Below are positions 10,981 through 19,336 of a DNA stretch of 24,983 nt, piece after piece. The notes beneath the pieces are model-generated. The model worked only from the letters and a program-made list of their open reading frames with translations, was not told the DNA's origin and ran no database searches. How positions within the stretch are numbered: the first letter of the stretch is position 1; the number at the start of each line of letters is the position of its first letter. Origin of the DNA: Pavlovales sp. CCMP2436. Its lineage: Eukaryota > Haptophyta > Pavlovophyceae > Pavlovales. Location of the stretch: contig MU631467.1 of the NCBI GenBank assembly GCA_026770615.1, positions 33,898 through 58,880 on the forward strand. Reading direction: 5' to 3'. The translations under genes were made by a program, and so were the position numbers.

Positions 10981-11370
10981 TTATTTCTCAATAGACGAGC
11001 TGAATTTATTCATGACCGCCCTTTTTCCTACAGATGTGGCAATTTCGACAGCTGCTTTTGGCATTTCATTGAGAAAATCGCCCTTTTGCTTCGCATATGA
11101 TTTTTTGACCCAAACCCACGTGAGTCCTTTCCAGATTTCCCAAAATGCGATTTGAATGACAATGGTTTAAAACGGGACAATGTTTTTATACTGGACTTAG
11201 ATTTTTTAAAATATTCTACCTAAAATTATATACGTTTGCGTCTGGTAACATAGGGAATTTTTAGCAGAATACGAAGCAGCACCGTAATCGTAATTTAAAA
11301 CTGGAAATTCTTCTAAGATTTCGTCTATTGATTTTTCACGGGGAAATTCTGGTTGGCTAAAATCTAGCAT
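10981..11370 (-). pseudogene. Small viral protein upstream of the major capsid gene, frame-shifted
   Basis: Not recognised. The ATG at 11368-11370 opens MLDFSQPEFPREKSIDEI, and the TAA at 10981-10983 closes a frame ending KAAVEIATSVGKRAVMNKFS. The distance is exactly 130 codons. Between them the coding frame changes at least twice (near 11260 and 11090) and stops occur near 11215. The middle is basic (SFKSHFGKSGKDSRGF), so it may be a small virion or DNA-associated protein; that is inference. It is divergent from the gene at 11419 with a 48-bp gap. Confidence 0.4.
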
Positions 11371-11418
11371 CGAAAATATCGATAAAACTGTTTTTTTTCG
11401 TGATTACTTTCTTGGTTC

Positions 11419-11995
11419 ATGATAGTTACAATGGACGGAGACAAAATTGAAGCACCTACTCTTATTGAGTCTGTTGATGAAGAAATTGTAGTAGAACGAC
11501 CGATTAAAGAAAAGAAGCCACGTTCTGATAAGCAAAAAGAAGCTTTGAAATTGATGATTGAAAAACGTAAAGAACGAGCTATTTTAGAACGTGCTAATAG
11601 AAAAGAGAAACGTGCGCCTAAATGGTACATGGAATTAAATTCACAAGATAAAGAGATACAAGATATGAAAAGTACTATTGAAATGCTTAAAAATCAATTG
11701 TTGGACGATAAAAATAGCGTGGTCGTCGAAGAAGAACATGAAGCACCTAAACTTACTGGTCTTCATGACGGAATTTATTACAAACCACCCCCTTTTATTC
11801 GACAGTCGATTTATAAAGAAGCCGAAGAATTATATAAGTTTGGTCCTAATGATCGACTTAGTTTTTGCGTTATGTTTTGCATTAGTTGTTTTCTTCTTGG
11901 CTAAGAGAATTGAATACTCTTATTTTTGGCATAATAATTCGATGGAGTGTCATTACTTTTTGCATAATTCGACTATGTCTGTATATACCTGGTGA
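11419..11995 (+). CDS. Charged coiled-coil protein with C-terminal membrane segment (frameshift near the end)
   Basis: This is an open plus-strand frame of 161 codons from ATG 11419 (a second ATG, MDGDKIEAPT, is at 11431). Residues about 30-60 are very Lys/Arg-rich (KEKKPRSDKQKEALKLMIEK) and residues about 75-100 form a heptad-like coiled coil (DKEIQDMKSTIEMLKNQLLD). The frame ends at 11904 in a Cys/Phe-rich tail. A neighbouring frame, open from about 11850 to TGA 11993-11995, encodes a better membrane helix, LVFALCFALVVFFLAKR. I infer a one-base frameshift near 11850 in a protein that originally ended in a transmembrane anchor. It is one of the least damaged genes in the block. The function is unknown; similar short basic proteins are common in Polinton-like viruses. 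Confidence 0.55.
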
Positions 11996-12009
11996 ATCAA
12001 CGATATCCC

Positions 12010-12270
12010 TCAATAGTTTATGGATATCAAAAATTCGTTAAATAGTTCGCTGATTAGTTTAAGAACGGGCAAACGTCTTTGTTCCAATTTCTCTTTATCG
12101 TCAATGGACTTGAGAGTGAAAGCTATTAGTTCTGACTGATCTACGTCGTTCATTGAATTAGCCTGTGAAATAATGGAAAGTTGGTCTTGTAAAAAAACCG
12201 TGTTAACATCTACGTTTGAAATTATATATTTCTCTTTATTCTCTTCAAAATCAATCAACATCCTATACAT
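12010..12270 (-). CDS. Small helical protein of unknown function
   Basis: Intact frame of 86 codons, ATG at 12268-12270, TGA at 12010-12012. It is acidic and mostly helical (MLIDFEENKEKYIISNVDVN, then KSIDDKEKLEQRRLPVLKLI), with no signal peptide and no recognised motif. Upstream lies a block (about 12275-12315) that is repeated at 12947-12985, suggesting a shared promoter type. The AT-rich composition matches the viral block. It may be a small regulatory or virion protein; I cannot say which. Confidence 0.45.
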   Translation of the reverse strand: MYRMLIDFEENKEKYIISNVDVNTVFLQDQLSIISQANSMNDVDQSELIAFTLKSIDDKEKLEQRRLPVLKLISELFNEFLISINY

Positions 12271-12414
12271 ATAGTATTAGATTTTCATTCCATCGTAATA
12301 GTATTTGTTTTGCCCGTTTCTTTCTTTTGATAGGAGCTATGTAATCTTGACAGCCATATGATCTTAATTGTCGTAGTTTTGTCTTTACAATTTGGTTGGC
12401 TATCAGTGCTGATA

Positions 12415-12600
12415 TTATATTACACTTTTAAACACTAATATATTACGTTCATTTTCGATAGTATTTAAAATTCTATCGTTAAAACTATTATCTTCATATA
12501 AGTCATTTATTAAAGCGATAACTGTCATTCTGTTTCATTCATTTTGTTCTTTATCTAAAGTCATCTTTAGACGAATACCTACATTTTTGATTTGTTGAAT
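12415..12600 (-). pseudogene. Degenerate copy of the duplicated small ORF
   Basis: The minus-strand frame reads IKNVGIRLKMTLDKEQNE, TGA (12535-12537), then NRMTVIALINDLYEDNSF to a TAA at 12415-12417. It parallels the ORF at 12727-12924 closely (IIGIRLKMLLDIE, NRMTVIAFIIALYEDNSF). Function unknown. The TGA shows that not every in-frame stop in the viral block is TAA or TAG. Confidence 0.45.
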
Positions 12601-12726
12601 AATGAGGGGTATTATTCATACTGATTTTTACGTTGATATATTGAGAGCCAGATAATCTTTATATTCTTAGTTTTGTCTTAAAGTTTCAGTTGGCTGTCAG
12701 TGATTCTTCTATTACACTGTTAAACA

Positions 12727-12924
12727 CTAATAAATATTATTATTTAAAAGTGTAATGATAAAACTATTATCTTCATATAAAGCAATTATGAAAGCGATAA
12801 CTGTCATTCTGTTTTTTCCATATCGTTCTATATCTAAAAGCATCTTTAGACGAATACCTATTATTTTTACTTCTTGAATAAAGAGACGCACATTTTTCAC
12901 ATTGGATTTTACGTCGATACACAT
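12727..12924 (-). CDS. Small ORF, second copy of the duplication
   Basis: 65 codons, starting MCIDVKSNVKNVRLF just downstream of a (TA)n tract and the repeated A block. The shared core with the degenerate copy (GIRLKM...NRMTVIA...YEDNSF) supports that this was translated. The C-terminal end differs from the copy, so this one is probably shifted near its end. No family recognised. Confidence 0.4.
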   Translation of the reverse strand: MCIDVKSNVKNVRLFIQEVKIIGIRLKMLLDIERYGKNRMTVIAFIIALYEDNSFIITLLNNNIY

Positions 12925-12925
12925 C

Positions 12926-12947
12926 TTATATATATATATATATATAT
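12926..12947. repeat. (TA)n microsatellite
   Basis: About ten uninterrupted TA units in the leader of the ORF ending at 12924, between it and the repeated A block. Confidence 0.9.
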
Positions 12948-13100
12948 TAGATTTTCATTCTACTTCATATCATTTTTTTGCCCGATTATTTTCCTGTCCC
13001 TTTAATTTATACTAAATTTATATTATACTAATATATATAATTTTTAAACTTCATAAGAGAAATATATAGAATAGAGAATATAATAGAGGTAGATGGAAAA

Positions 13101-13180
13101 GGGTGTGTAGGCCAAAACAAAACTTTGGGGGTGGGGAGAACTCCTAAATTATATAAAGTTTGGTTTTTGCCCTACACCCC
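13101..13180 (-). terminator. Imperfect hairpin just past the SF3 helicase stop
   Basis: The arms are gggtgtgtaggccaaaacaa... (13101-13125) and ...ttttgccctacaccc (13155-13179), a long imperfect inverted repeat with a loop of about 28 bases containing a G-run (gggggtgggg). It begins about 10 bp downstream of the TGA at 13189-13191. Hairpins at gene ends mark 3' processing in mimivirus and its virophages; the same role here is inferred. Confidence 0.5.
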
Positions 13181-13188
13181 TACACCGA

Positions 13189-13856
13189 TCAACTATATTT
13201 ACGATTAGTCTTCATCTGATTGTTTAACAAGTCTGCAAAAATAAACAGCTGTTTTTTACGGTTACAAGTAATCCCAGCAATTCCAAGCATATCATCCTTT
13301 ATTTTTGACTGAGTCATTTTATCTTTCGTATAGTTCTTAAAAGCATTGAATATTTCACTTGATGAGATTGTATCTTTATCATTGCCAGTAATTACATAAC
13401 TCTCCATGATGAAACCAAGAACTATATTAGAGTCAGTGATATACTCATTGCTAGCATCTATGATTTGCTTCGGAACATTCTCAGTTTTTGCGATAGAACT
13501 TGTGCTAATAAAATGGTTAATCAACAGACGAATGTATGTATTACGAATAGTATCAGTATGTATTTCAATAACCAGCTCATTATTGGGTTTAGCTTAATAT
13601 TGGTTTTCTGGGTCAGGATCTTCTACGAATTTTACTGGGTAGTTAATAATACGGACACGCCTTCCAATACCTCCATCTACAGAACTAAGCGTGGATTTGT
13701 TGTTACAAGCACCTTCAACGCGAAAGAAGGAAATCGACAGCATCTTTATTTAACCCACGTGTCTTTAGGACTGTTTTATGACCGTCAGCTCTCTTTTTTA
13801 AGAATGCTACTTGTGTAGTTTAATATCTGCATCACTCTCCGGTCCGTTAAAGAACA
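13189..13856 (-). pseudogene. D5-like SF3 helicase, C-terminal part only, broken
   Basis: The minus frame ending at TGA 13189-13191 reads back through EYITDSNIVLGFIMESYVIT and SSSEIFNAFKNYTKDKM. This is the pattern of the D5 C-terminal winged-helix region, in which an E.....G...I..SEIF..Y motif follows the ATPase. Upstream, past a TAA at 13594-13596, is GACNNKSTLSSVDGGIGRRV, followed by YPVKFVEDPDPEN. This is the sensor-1 Asn plus the DGG..RR arginine-finger region of SF3 helicases. Further upstream TRGLNKDAVDF matches the RxLxK..V.F stretch before sensor 1. The Walker A and primase parts are absent: similarity stops at about 13856, where host-type repeats begin. Role in an intact virus: genome replication helicase/primase. 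Confidence 0.7.
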
Positions 13857-13905
13857 CCAGTAAATAAGAATGCTACTTATATTGGTTCATCACTCTCCGC
13901 TGTCG
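13798..13905. repeat. Short direct duplication at the right edge of the viral block
   Basis: ttaagaatgctacttgtg...gcatcactctccg (13798-13841) recurs as ataagaatgctacttatat...tcatcactctccg (13865-13900). The second copy carries the last bases that look viral before the GC-rich repeat begins, so it may be a scar of the rearrangement that truncated the helicase. Confidence 0.6.
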
Positions 13906-13919
13906 ATTACTTCATCACC

Positions 13920-14182
13920 GGCTAGTGATAAAGTAATGTTTGTGATTCGCGAAGGGGTGCCACGCTCGCAGACGGGCCGCTGCATTCTTTTCAGAGGCGA
14001 CAGGGGAGATGCAGTTGAGGTCGATCAGCGCGCCAGTCGAGATTCGTCGATTGTCGTTTGTCTGATCTGATCAGCGGTGAGGACGGTATCCGTGGTGTGT
14101 GCCCGGGGTGTCTCCCTAGATTTGAGATTTTTTCAAAGCTTAGATCCAGTCCAAGCCTCCGCCGCAGACGGACGTTTAACTA
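13920..14182 (+). repeat. Interspersed ~260-bp repeat, left copy
   Basis: Runs from ggctagtga to gacggacgtttaacta. It matches 24621-24881 over its whole length with many substitutions and small indels. Best blocks: cagcg(c/cgct)gccagtcgaga, agcggtgaggacggtatccg and gacggacgtttaacta. No coding potential is shared. I see no clear pol III boxes or long-terminal-repeat ends. It may be a SINE-like or other non-autonomous element. Confidence 0.75.
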
Positions 14183-14700
14183 CTGTAGAAGCTTACACAG
14201 TCATTGACCGAATGCCAGGCGAAAATGCATTACGACGTTGAGTTTGCACACTAATTGAGGATATCAATTATCATCTACGTAGTCTTGCCTGTCACACAGA
14301 GAAAGAGACTTTTTCGGCTGTTCAAAGCGTATCTTAGCAGCCCTGGCGCGCAGCACCGCCGCGGTCAGCCGCCCACCAGCGCGGCCAGCACGCGCTGGGC
14401 GTAACGCTGGGCCGGGCGCGAGCAAAGAACAGCCCAGCTGGTAGCTAGACGGGGCGGGCGTGTACCGCCAGTAGTATCACTTGCACTCGGGTACAATTTT
14501 TTGGACCTGGGCAAGGCGAGTGGATAGCGACGGACGCCACGCTCTCGAAGATACTATAACTAACGATTATTAACGTAGGTAGTTCGGGCAGCGCATATGA
14601 CAAGTGGTGGAGGATATTACGCATCGGTAACTAGAGACTAGATATTCGCAGATGGAAGAGTGGCGAAGATCTTGCATCTCTATTCGCAAGCAGCAGCGTT
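14183..14700. other. No confident gene
   Basis: Mixed composition. A GC-rich stretch at about 14340-14420 could encode a short C-terminal peptide on the minus strand (AQRYAQRVLAALVGG then TGA), but it has no visible continuation. Nothing else is supported. Confidence 0.4.
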
Positions 14701-16605
14701 TCACTCTTGGCCAGCACGCGAAAGAGACGAGGCTAAAAAAGGCGTCCCGCTGAAAGCGACGAGGGCGCCAATCAGCGAGCCGCCGATGAACAGCCCGACA
14801 ACACCGGCGAGCAGGAGTGGAGACTCGTAAAAGAGACTCTCGACCAGGACCCTGCCGATGACGAAAGCCACGGCGCTCACCGAAAGGACCACCTCGTTTT
14901 TTCGGCCGCGCGCAGAGGCAGAGGCGGCGGTGCAGAGGAACGTGAGGACCAGCGAAAGGAAGTGGCGCTCGAGGCGGGAAGATACACCGCCAATGCCAAT
15001 CGCTCCTAAATATATAAATAAATAAGGAAAAAAGTAAGTAAATAACTAAGTAAGTAGCTCCTGGGACCAGTTTTTTTTACAAAGTAATTAGTAAATATAA
15101 TTAAAAAAAGTAAACATAATAAAACAAAATCAAAATATTCGGTACCGAAATCTTTAGGCGTCGACATTAGCGTCGAAAACCAAGCGAAGTGCGAATTTGG
15201 ATCGGGGGCCGGAAATACGGGTACACCCGATTTTTGCTGGGCGGAGGTCCCCGGGACACTCGGGGGTGCCCGTGTCTCTGGGAGCCATAACGCGCGCCAC
15301 GCCGCGAGTACGAAAAGCAACTTGTCGCACGCCTCCGGGGCCTCGTCGATCTCTTTCCATTCCCTTTTCGGCCAGTTCTTGTTGCCGGCGGTCGCGACGA
15401 GGCGCAGTCCCCTCTTATTATTGCAATTATGTTCTTCATCTTCTTCTTCCTCTTCTTCCTCCTTCCTATTCTTCTTCTTCTTCCTATTCGTATTCGTATT
15501 CTTATTTTTAATAGGTGGTTGCCCGCTGTCAGTGCGGAGGCGGCACCCATTATTCTTATTATTATTATTACTGCTACTTCTTTTTCTTTTTCTTTTTTTG
15601 TAGCAAAAAATATATTACCACTAGGTCCCGGTTAGTGCGGATGCGACAAGCGCGAAGCCGAACGGCGGCGCTCTACTTAACGCCCACGTAGCGAGGCAGA
15701 TAAACGTCCAGACGAGCTGCGCAAAGACTGCAAGCTCGGTGATTGGCTCGATGCCGGGCAGTTGCGGCCGCTGGCAGCGCGCGCAGCGCCGGCGCTCGGC
15801 AGCCAGCGCGGCCAGGCACGTGACGGAAACAAGACCAGAAACAAAGGCGCTGACGCTCACGTAGCTAACGGCGCGCTGGTAGCCCTCGGCAGATGTAGAA
15901 CCCATCAGGCGCAGGAGGTAGGCGTAGGAATGCGCGAGGAAGGCGGCGAATGGGACCACCTAAATCGTTTATAAAGTATTCTTATGTTAAATTATAAGTT
16001 ATTAGTTTGTGTGCCGGTTCCTGCTGCGGTCGCGGGGCGGAACACAAACACACCAGGGTCCCGGCGACCTGCTGACGAGATGCAGCGCGAAAGAGCGCCG
16101 CCGCCACGACCGTGCCCGCAACGGCGGTGCGCTCGAGCTCCGAAGCGCTCGCGCTCGTCCAGCCGATGTGCATCGTGGAGGCGCTGGCCCAACCGGCAGC
16201 AACGATGGCGAGCAGCGAAGCAGCCTCGCCGAGGAGGGCGTGAATGCTCGGCGAGACGGCCACCTTCTGCTTGCGTGTTCGCACTGGGACCGGCTCGAAG
16301 CGCGTAGTAAGACCATTGAAGGCAACGAGCACGGCGAGGGTGACGAACGCCGAGACAGCACGCCGCACCTTGGCTGAGATGGTCACCGGCAGCGCTGAGA
16401 ATACGATCAAGGCCTGCGAGCCCGCCGCGACGGACACGCCGAGCCATGCGGCTGGCTCGAGGTAGTCGCTCGTGGACGGCATGGCCGTGGTGGCGGGGAC
16501 GAGCAGGCCCCTCGACCGGCGGTCGAGGCGCGCGGGCGGGCTGGTGCCGACCGCGAGCGCGAGCAGCGTGCAGGCGGCGAGCGCGCGGAGCCCGTTCTGA
16601 GCCAT
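14701..16605 (-). CDS. Four-exon gene for a multi-pass membrane protein of unknown function
   Basis: Proposed exons (minus strand): 16605-16054, 15959 to about 15640, about 15413-15146, and 15005-14701. Introns are AT-rich with GT-AG ends. Intron 1 (16053-15960, gtgtgt...tttag) joins exons in phase 0. Intron 3 (15145-15006, gtaccg...tttag) is in phase 1 and gives a Gly codon across the junction. The donor of intron 2 is unresolved; its sequence is purine-rich on this strand. Exon 1 starts MAQNGLRALAACTLLALAVG, a likely signal peptide. About ten hydrophobic segments follow, including ALLGEAASLLAIVAAGWASA (exon 1), ITELAVFAQLVWTFICLATW (exon 2) and SPLLLAGVVGLFIGGSLIGA (exon 4). Exon 3 is soluble (NWPKREWKEIDEAPEACDKL). 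It ends at TGA 14701-14703. No family recognised. Codon use is GC-rich, unlike the viral genes 800 bp away. Confidence 0.6.
15425..15602. repeat. Pyrimidine-rich microsatellites within a probable intron
   Basis: Plus strand shows (ttc/tcc)n at 15429-15485, (attcgt)n around 15485-15505, (att)n at 15555-15570 and (tttttc)n at 15580-15600. The sequence fits intron 2 of the membrane-protein gene. Long low-complexity open frames on both strands here are an effect of the repeats. Confidence 0.8.
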
Positions 16606-17340
16606 TGCTCGCGGTCCGTCGGAGGCGGAGCGGGCGGGAGCGGAAGTGCGAAGGCAGCGGATCGCGGCGTGGGTCGGGGTCGGCGGCGCAAAGGCAGGCG
16701 GGCGGCGCGAAGGTGGGCAGGCGGGGCGGAGGGCAGCGGTCCCGCGGCGTGGGCCGGGTCGGTGGTGAAATTAAAATTTGACCGTTGGAACTGTCGACCC
16801 GTGGGACAAGGCGGCCTACTCGGAGGTTCTCGGATCCGAGGGGGGACTTGCGAGTAACTTTGAAAGTTAGTTATCGGGTTACTTCATATTGGCTACCGCG
16901 TGCCGCGGTGCCGGGCGTGGGAGATGCTGCGGGCGGCTATGGTATGGTAACCACTGCCCCTTTCCCTGCCGCCCCATGGGCCCACGTTGTGCGGTAGCTA
17001 GTGATGCTCCGACACTCGGTTGGGTAGCGGGTTGCCGATGAGATTGGTGGCGTGCGCCGGAGGGGCCGGTGTGTTGCTGTTAGGCTAAGCTCCGAGGCCC
17101 GATTTTAATTTATCGGGCGCCGAGTTGCGGCCCGGGCTGCTGGAGCATTTGGGCGGGTTGTGGATCCTCTCTGAGTGGGGGCGGCAGCCTTATCGCTCCG
17201 TTGCTAGACCCGCCAAACCTTCTTCGCCTAATAAGCGAGATATTGGAAATATTTTTTCCGATATTACCGGCGAAGATTTTTTTCCAATATTTTTATTACC
17301 ATATTGTTTTCACAGTCATATTGGCAGCGAAGAATTTTTA
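16606..17340. other. GC-rich upstream region with a direct repeat; no confident gene
   Basis: This is the region upstream of the membrane-protein gene and may hold its promoter. gcagcgg.t.gcggcgtggg..gggtcgg occurs at 16654-16686 and 16733-16766 (period 79 bp). At 17240-17300 there is an AT-rich patch with gatattggaaatattttttc and an inverted partner. Open frames here are GC-driven and overlap on both strands. Confidence 0.45.
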
Positions 17341-17424
17341 ATTTATGATAGGGATTCAAGCTGGCGTCTGACTGTTCTGAATGTTGTGCTGGTCTGAGCG
17401 CTGCGTCGCCCATTGCCTGCTGCG
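17341..17424 (+). repeat. 84-bp dispersed repeat, copy 1
   Basis: atttatgatagggattcaag through cccattgcctgctgcg. It is identical to 19244-19327 except for two transitions (t/c and g/a), so the copies are recent or under selection. A shorter third copy is at 19471-19499. Confidence 0.9.
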
Positions 17425-17428
17425 TGCC

Positions 17429-17665
17429 TTAGTCGGCTGCGCTGGCTTGTGCGCCACCGCGCGTGCCGATGGATCTCCGGTAGTGTGCCCGGGCAAGGGC
17501 GTTTAGGGAGATGATCTGCTGGTTGCTGTTTGTCGTGTTCCCACGCTGGGCAGCGATCGGGGCAAGCGCGCTCAAGCATGCGAGCAGCAGCTGCGTATGG
17601 CCGCGTGCCGCGATCGTACCGATCGTGTCGATGAGTTGCTTCTTGATGTGCGCGGCCGCCTCCAT
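17429..17665 (-). CDS. Possible small helical protein or 5' exon
   Basis: The frame from ATG 17663-17665 reads MEAAAHIKKQLIDTIGTIAA and continues through TQLLLACLSALAPIAAQRG to a TAA at 17429-17431 (78 codons; an upstream in-frame ATG at 17683 would add six). The amphipathic helical pattern looks more natural than its overlapping frames. It could be an isolated small protein or the first exon of a gene; no partner exon was found and no family is recognised. The 84-bp repeat starts just past its stop. Confidence 0.3.
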   Translation of the reverse strand: MEAAAHIKKQLIDTIGTIAARGHTQLLLACLSALAPIAAQRGNTTNSNQQIISLNALARAHYRRSIGTRGGAQASAAD

Positions 17666-17733
17666 CGGACTTTTTTTTATCATCTATTTAGCATATATTT
17701 AAGGTATATTGTAGCCCGATCTACAATATGTTT

Positions 17734-17844
17734 ACATATTAAAGCAATATCCTTGCCATATTCACAGTGGGAGGCAATATCTCAAATACATGTATTTGGG
17801 CAACATATTAAAGCAATATCCTTGCCATATTCACAGTGGGAGGC
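17734..17844. repeat. Two copies of a ~42-bp sequence at 69-bp spacing
   Basis: acatattaaagcaatatcct...cacagtgggaggc occurs at 17734-17775 and 17803-17844 without mismatch. A 16-bp perfect palindrome, caaatacatgtatttg (17783-17798), lies between them. AT-rich words such as aagcaatatc recur again near 17876. Confidence 0.9.
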
Positions 17845-18955
17845 GGCAAATATAATTTTGAATATATTGGCAAATAAAGCAATATCTCGCCTGGGGCAAA
17901 ACTGTCAAATTTTAATTTTGAGCCGCCGCGACTAGCCCGTACTTCTCCCTAATGTGGAACAATTTAGTTAGTATAGTGTGCTACCTGATAATTTCATGAA
18001 TGTTGAGAACAGGGCCTCCAAAGCGAGGGAATGCATGTAGATTCGGATGCTGAAAAGACCCGTTGCAGGCGCCATTATTGCTTAAAAGCGTGTGAATTTC
18101 CGACAAGCGTGTGAAACGTTAGTTATGTGCTTAGCGTTGCAGCATGGCGGACCGGGTATCGGAAGCGATTGAAGTTCCGCACGCGGGAGCCCTTGCCGGG
18201 TGCGGAAATTCGATCAGATCCTCGATCGGCCGAGCGGATCGTGAGATCGAGCTACATTACCTCCGGCGCAGGAAGCGCGTGCGCAGCGTCATCGCGCGCA
18301 GCCTCAGCACGTGCGGCCGGCGGGGTGGCACGCCCTAGTACCGAGATGCAGCTCCCGCACCACAGCCACGCACACGCGTGGAGGAGGCTCGCGAGGCCAA
18401 CGCGCAGACCTGCTGCACGCGCACACGCAAGTTCGAGGTGCTCTCCACATCCAAGCTCGCGCACCTCGCCTACCGCTTCCTTCCGCGCGGGATGACAGAT
18501 GCGAGCAGTGCAGCGCGAAATCAAGGTGCGACGACGGCGCTGCCGGGCTCCAACCCGCGATGCGGCTGCGCTCATGAAGCACGCCGATCATCTGCTTGTG
18601 CGCGTTGCGGTGGTAAGGGTGGGCTTCGTTCCGCACTAGCAGACTACCGCGGAGCACGCGCTGCTGGCCAATGCCGCGCCCAATTTCGGCTTTTTTCGCA
18701 CCGGCGAGCTGCGTGCAGGCGCACGCACGTCACCACTGGTGTCGCTGCCACTACCAGTCACTGTCGTCGCGCCCGCTATGAGCCATCGGCCCGCAACCCG
18801 CTGGCATGTCGGAAAATCGGCAATTGGCTGTGCAACGGGTCAAAAGCAACCCTCACTCCGTCCCCTCCGTTGTTCACGTTCCCAGCGGCCTCTCGGGCCG
18901 CATCTCAGGCCGCATCTCGACCTGCGAACTTTGACAAAAAACACAGCCAATGAGA
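17845..18955. other. No confident gene
   Basis: From about 18130 to 18900 this is GC-rich with long overlapping open frames in several frames on both strands, none with a recognisable domain or a convincing start and end. A plus-strand stretch near 18395-18500 (TRKFEVLSTSKLAHLAYRFL) looks protein-like and could be a decayed exon. Confidence 0.4.
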
Positions 18956-19031
18956 GAGCAGGGAACCACCAGCCACATACGCAAGATTTTAGGTCTTAAA
19001 GAGTTTCTATGTGGCTGGTGCATCCCTGCTC
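18956..19031. repeat. Strong imperfect hairpin, 23-bp arms
   Basis: gagcagggaaccaccagcc... (18956-18978) pairs with ...ggctggtgcatccctgctc (19009-19031), with mismatches only at the acc/tgc step and a 30-base AT-rich loop. It could be the end of a foldback element or a structured RNA. Confidence 0.75.
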
Positions 19032-19046
19032 ACTGATTAGCTGACA

Positions 19047-19092
19047 GGAACCACTCGGCCGATGGGGTTTTCTGGGCGCCACGAGTGGTTCC
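19047..19092. repeat. Second hairpin, perfect 11-bp arms
   Basis: ggaaccactcg (19047-19057) and cgagtggttcc (19082-19092) form a perfect stem 16 bp beyond the first hairpin. After it, agggatca.cccactca appears twice (19093 and 19166), followed by a third agggatcac. Confidence 0.75.
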
Positions 19093-19243
19093 AGGGATCA
19101 CCCACTCAGATTTGTAACGCCCCGCCTAGGGATCGGATCACTCGCTTATGGAGCTCTACGGTTAAGGGATCAACCCACTCATTAATAGGGATCACTGTAA
19201 TGTCTGAAAATTCGCCCTTCTTATTGCCCGCGATCCCCTGTAT

Positions 19244-19327
19244 ATTTATGACAGGGATTCAAGCTGGCGTCTGACTGTTCTGAATGTTGTGCTGGTCTGA
19301 GCGCTGCGTCACCCATTGCCTGCTGCG
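19244..19327 (+). repeat. 84-bp dispersed repeat, copy 2
   Basis: 82 of 84 positions match 17341-17424. It lies about 10 bp before the element tail at 19337. Confidence 0.9.
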
Positions 19328-19336
19328 ATATATGTT

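Larger units (their letters stand above)
12275..12985. repeat. Imperfect ~300-bp direct duplication with flanking repeated block
   Basis: The order of similar blocks is A-B-C-B-C-A. A (attagattttcattc...gcccg) is at 12275-12315 and 12947-12985. B (agcca..., agttttgtctt, gttggct, tcagtg) is at about 12351-12440 and 12650-12730. C, containing gcgataactgtcattctgtt and catctttagacgaatacct, is at about 12475-12600 and 12765-12890. The copies have diverged by substitutions and small indels. Confidence 0.7.

Noticed and set aside
11364..11630. Minus-strand open frame
   Set aside because: It is the antisense shadow of the Lys-rich plus-strand gene at 11419.
13406..13818. Plus-strand open frames over the helicase
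   Set aside because: The minus strand carries recognisable SF3 motifs; the plus frames are shadows.
13726..13856. A protein-primed DNA polymerase C-terminal fragment (TRGLN-like motif)
   Set aside because: The segment runs directly into SF3 sensor-1 and arginine-finger motifs and fits the R.L.K..V.F part of the helicase better.
15167..15635. Ser/Leu/Phe- and Arg/Lys-rich open frames over the microsatellites
   Set aside because: Products of ttc/att repeats in a probable intron; the protein-like frame is the minus-strand exon ending at 15146.
15984..16781. Several long GC-rich plus- and minus-strand open frames
   Set aside because: They overlap exon 1 of the membrane-protein gene or its GC-rich upstream region; only the 16605 frame has a signal peptide, hydrophobic segments and a phase-matched intron.
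18127..18953. Large overlapping open frames on both strands
   Set aside because: GC-driven; no domain, no clear start, and three frames are open together.
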